Position numbers and translations under genes: made by a program
Shown: positions 6,283 to 7,084 of the stretch, one piece after another
Layout of the letters: each line of letters starts with the position of its first letter
How positions within the stretch are numbered: position 1 is the first letter of the stretch
NCBI GenBank assembly: GCA_023388385.1
Contig: JAEWGK010000083.1
Coordinates: 1-7,084, forward strand
Source of the DNA: Actinomycetes bacterium
GTDB taxonomy: Bacteria > Actinomycetota > Actinomycetes > Mycobacteriales > Mycobacteriaceae
Direction of reading: 5' to 3'
DNA: 7,084 nt
Notes under the pieces: model-generated
Seen by the model: only the letters and a program-made list of their open reading frames with translations
Told to the model about the DNA's origin: nothing
The model's database searches: none

Positions 6283-7084
6283 CAGTACGCGCCGTCCTTG
6301 CCGATCACGGCCTTGGCGGTGCGGAACAGGATGTTGAAGTCGAGCGACGGGGTCCAGTTGTCGACGTAGAGGAGATCGAGGGCGATCGACTCCTCCGGCG
6401 ACAGGTTCGAGCGGCCGGAGACCTGCCACAGACCTGTCATGCCCGGGCGGACGGTGAGGCGCATCCAGGCGTCGGCGTCGTACTCGTCGCGCTCCTGCGC
6501 GAGCGGCGGACGCGGGCCGACGAGGGACATGGAGCCGCCGACGACGTTGAACAGCTGCGGCAGCTCGTCGATGCTGTAGCGGCGGATGAACCTGCCCACC
6601 TTCGTGACGCGCGGGTCGTCCTTCATCTTGAACAGCAGGGTCCCCTGACCGGTCTGCTCGGCCAGGCGCTCGCGCATCGTGTCCGCGTCGACTCTCATGG
6701 AGCGGAACTTCCACATGCGGAACTCCTCGCCGTCGCGGCCGATGCGGGTCGCCCGGTAGAACACCGGGCCGCCGTCGCCGGCCTTCACTGCGATGGCCGT
6801 CGCGAGAAGGACGGGGCCGAAGGCGATCACCAGCAGCGCACCGACGACGATGTCGAAGAGCCGCTTGAGCACGCCGTTGGCCGAGACGTTGCCCGCGCGC
6901 TGGACCTTCATCACGGACTGGCCCTGGATGCGGGAAACGCTGACGCGCTGCGGGCTCACCGACGCCAGGTTCGGGTACAGGTAGACCGCGATGCCGAGGG
7001 GCGTGCACGCCCACGTCATGCGGCGAATCCACTCGGGGGACACGGAGCCGGGGCACATGACGACGATCCCGTCGACGCCGAGCG
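6282..7084 (-). CDS. Polyprenyl-phosphate sugar-1-phosphate transferase (priming enzyme), 5' end missing
   Basis: Membrane enzyme that moves a sugar-1-phosphate from a nucleotide sugar to undecaprenyl phosphate, the first step of repeat-unit assembly. The frame is open to the window edge and the true start lies outside it; 266 residues are visible. The upstream codons read LGVDGIVV into the Met at 7058 and continue the regulatory domain typical of the family, so that Met is unlikely to be the start. Numbered from it: a membrane helix at about 66-92 opening with KRLFD and carrying a mid-helix Pro82 (as in the re-entrant helix of this family), GPVFYRATRIGRDG at 97-110, WKFRSM at 116-121, the acidic pair in SIDELPQLFN at 162-171, GSMSLVGPRPP at 175-185, VRPGMTGLWQVSGR at 203-216 and a C-terminal DGAY. 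These are hallmark motifs of the bacterial sugar transferase family (WbaP/CpsE type). The sugar specificity cannot be read. Its TGA stop shares one base with the ATG of the next gene. Confidence 0.95.
   Translation of the reverse strand, partial: LGVDGIVVMCPGSVSPEWIRRMTWACTPLGIAVYLYPNLASVSPQRVSVSRIQGQSVMKVQRAGNVSANGVLKRLFDIVVGALLVIAFGPVLLATAIAVKAGDGGPVFYRATRIGRDGEEFRMWKFRSMRVDADTMRERLAEQTGQGTLLFKMKDDPRVTKVGRFIRRYSIDELPQLFNVVGGSMSLVGPRPPLAQERDEYDADAWMRLTVRPGMTGLWQVSGRSNLSPEESIALDLLYVDNWTPSLDFNILFRTAKAVIGKDGAY

Noticed and set aside
6283..7056. Upstream extension of the glycosyltransferase frame to 7056
   Set aside because: The extension lies out of frame inside the sugar transferase and has shadow-like Arg/His-rich composition. 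The ATG at 6282 gives a normal GT4 N-terminus and overlaps the upstream stop.
1..7084. CRISPR array, tRNA or rRNA genes, insertion sequences
   Set aside because: No spaced direct repeats, no structural RNA signature and no transposase-like frame or paired terminal repeats were seen; coding genes fill the window on the minus strand.

Overview
The window is a high-GC stretch, roughly 70% G+C by eye, from what is most likely an actinobacterium. Third codon positions are almost all G or C, and the protein types fit that group. The genus cannot be told from the sequence. It lies inside an exopolysaccharide or capsule operon of the Wzx/Wzy-dependent kind, and every gene I can support is on the minus strand, so transcription runs from high to low coordinates.

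In transcription order the genes are: (1) the 3' part of a polyprenyl-phosphate sugar transferase that primes the lipid carrier (6282-7084, cut by the window edge); (2) a GT4 glycosyltransferase (5215-6282); (3) a multi-spanning membrane protein that is probably the Wzy-type repeat-unit polymerase (3968-5218); (4) a chain-length regulator joined to a BY-family tyrosine kinase (2489-3967); (5) its likely partner, a low-molecular-weight tyrosine phosphatase (1959-2492); (6) a Wzx-type flippase (714-1958); (7) the N-terminal 238 residues of a second GT4 glycosyltransferase (1-714, cut by the window edge). Together these cover priming, sugar addition, flipping, polymerisation, and control of chain length by a kinase/phosphatase pair. 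There is no intergenic space: junctions overlap by 1 or 4 bases or abut exactly, so I see no promoter or terminator in the window. Both ends of the operon lie outside it.

The main anomaly is the polymerase/kinase junction. As given, there is no stop codon between them, so 2489-5218 reads as one 909-codon frame. The polymerase runs through a linker of about 57 residues containing ten consecutive prolines, and then straight into the kinase Met. The linker holds a nine-base G run (C9 on the coding strand, 4006-4014). One base fewer there would end the polymerase at a TGA that overlaps the kinase ATG as ATGA, the same overlap type used elsewhere in this operon. The observation fits a real polymerase-kinase fusion, a sequencing indel, or a slippage-prone switch. 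It is the part of the window most worth checking.
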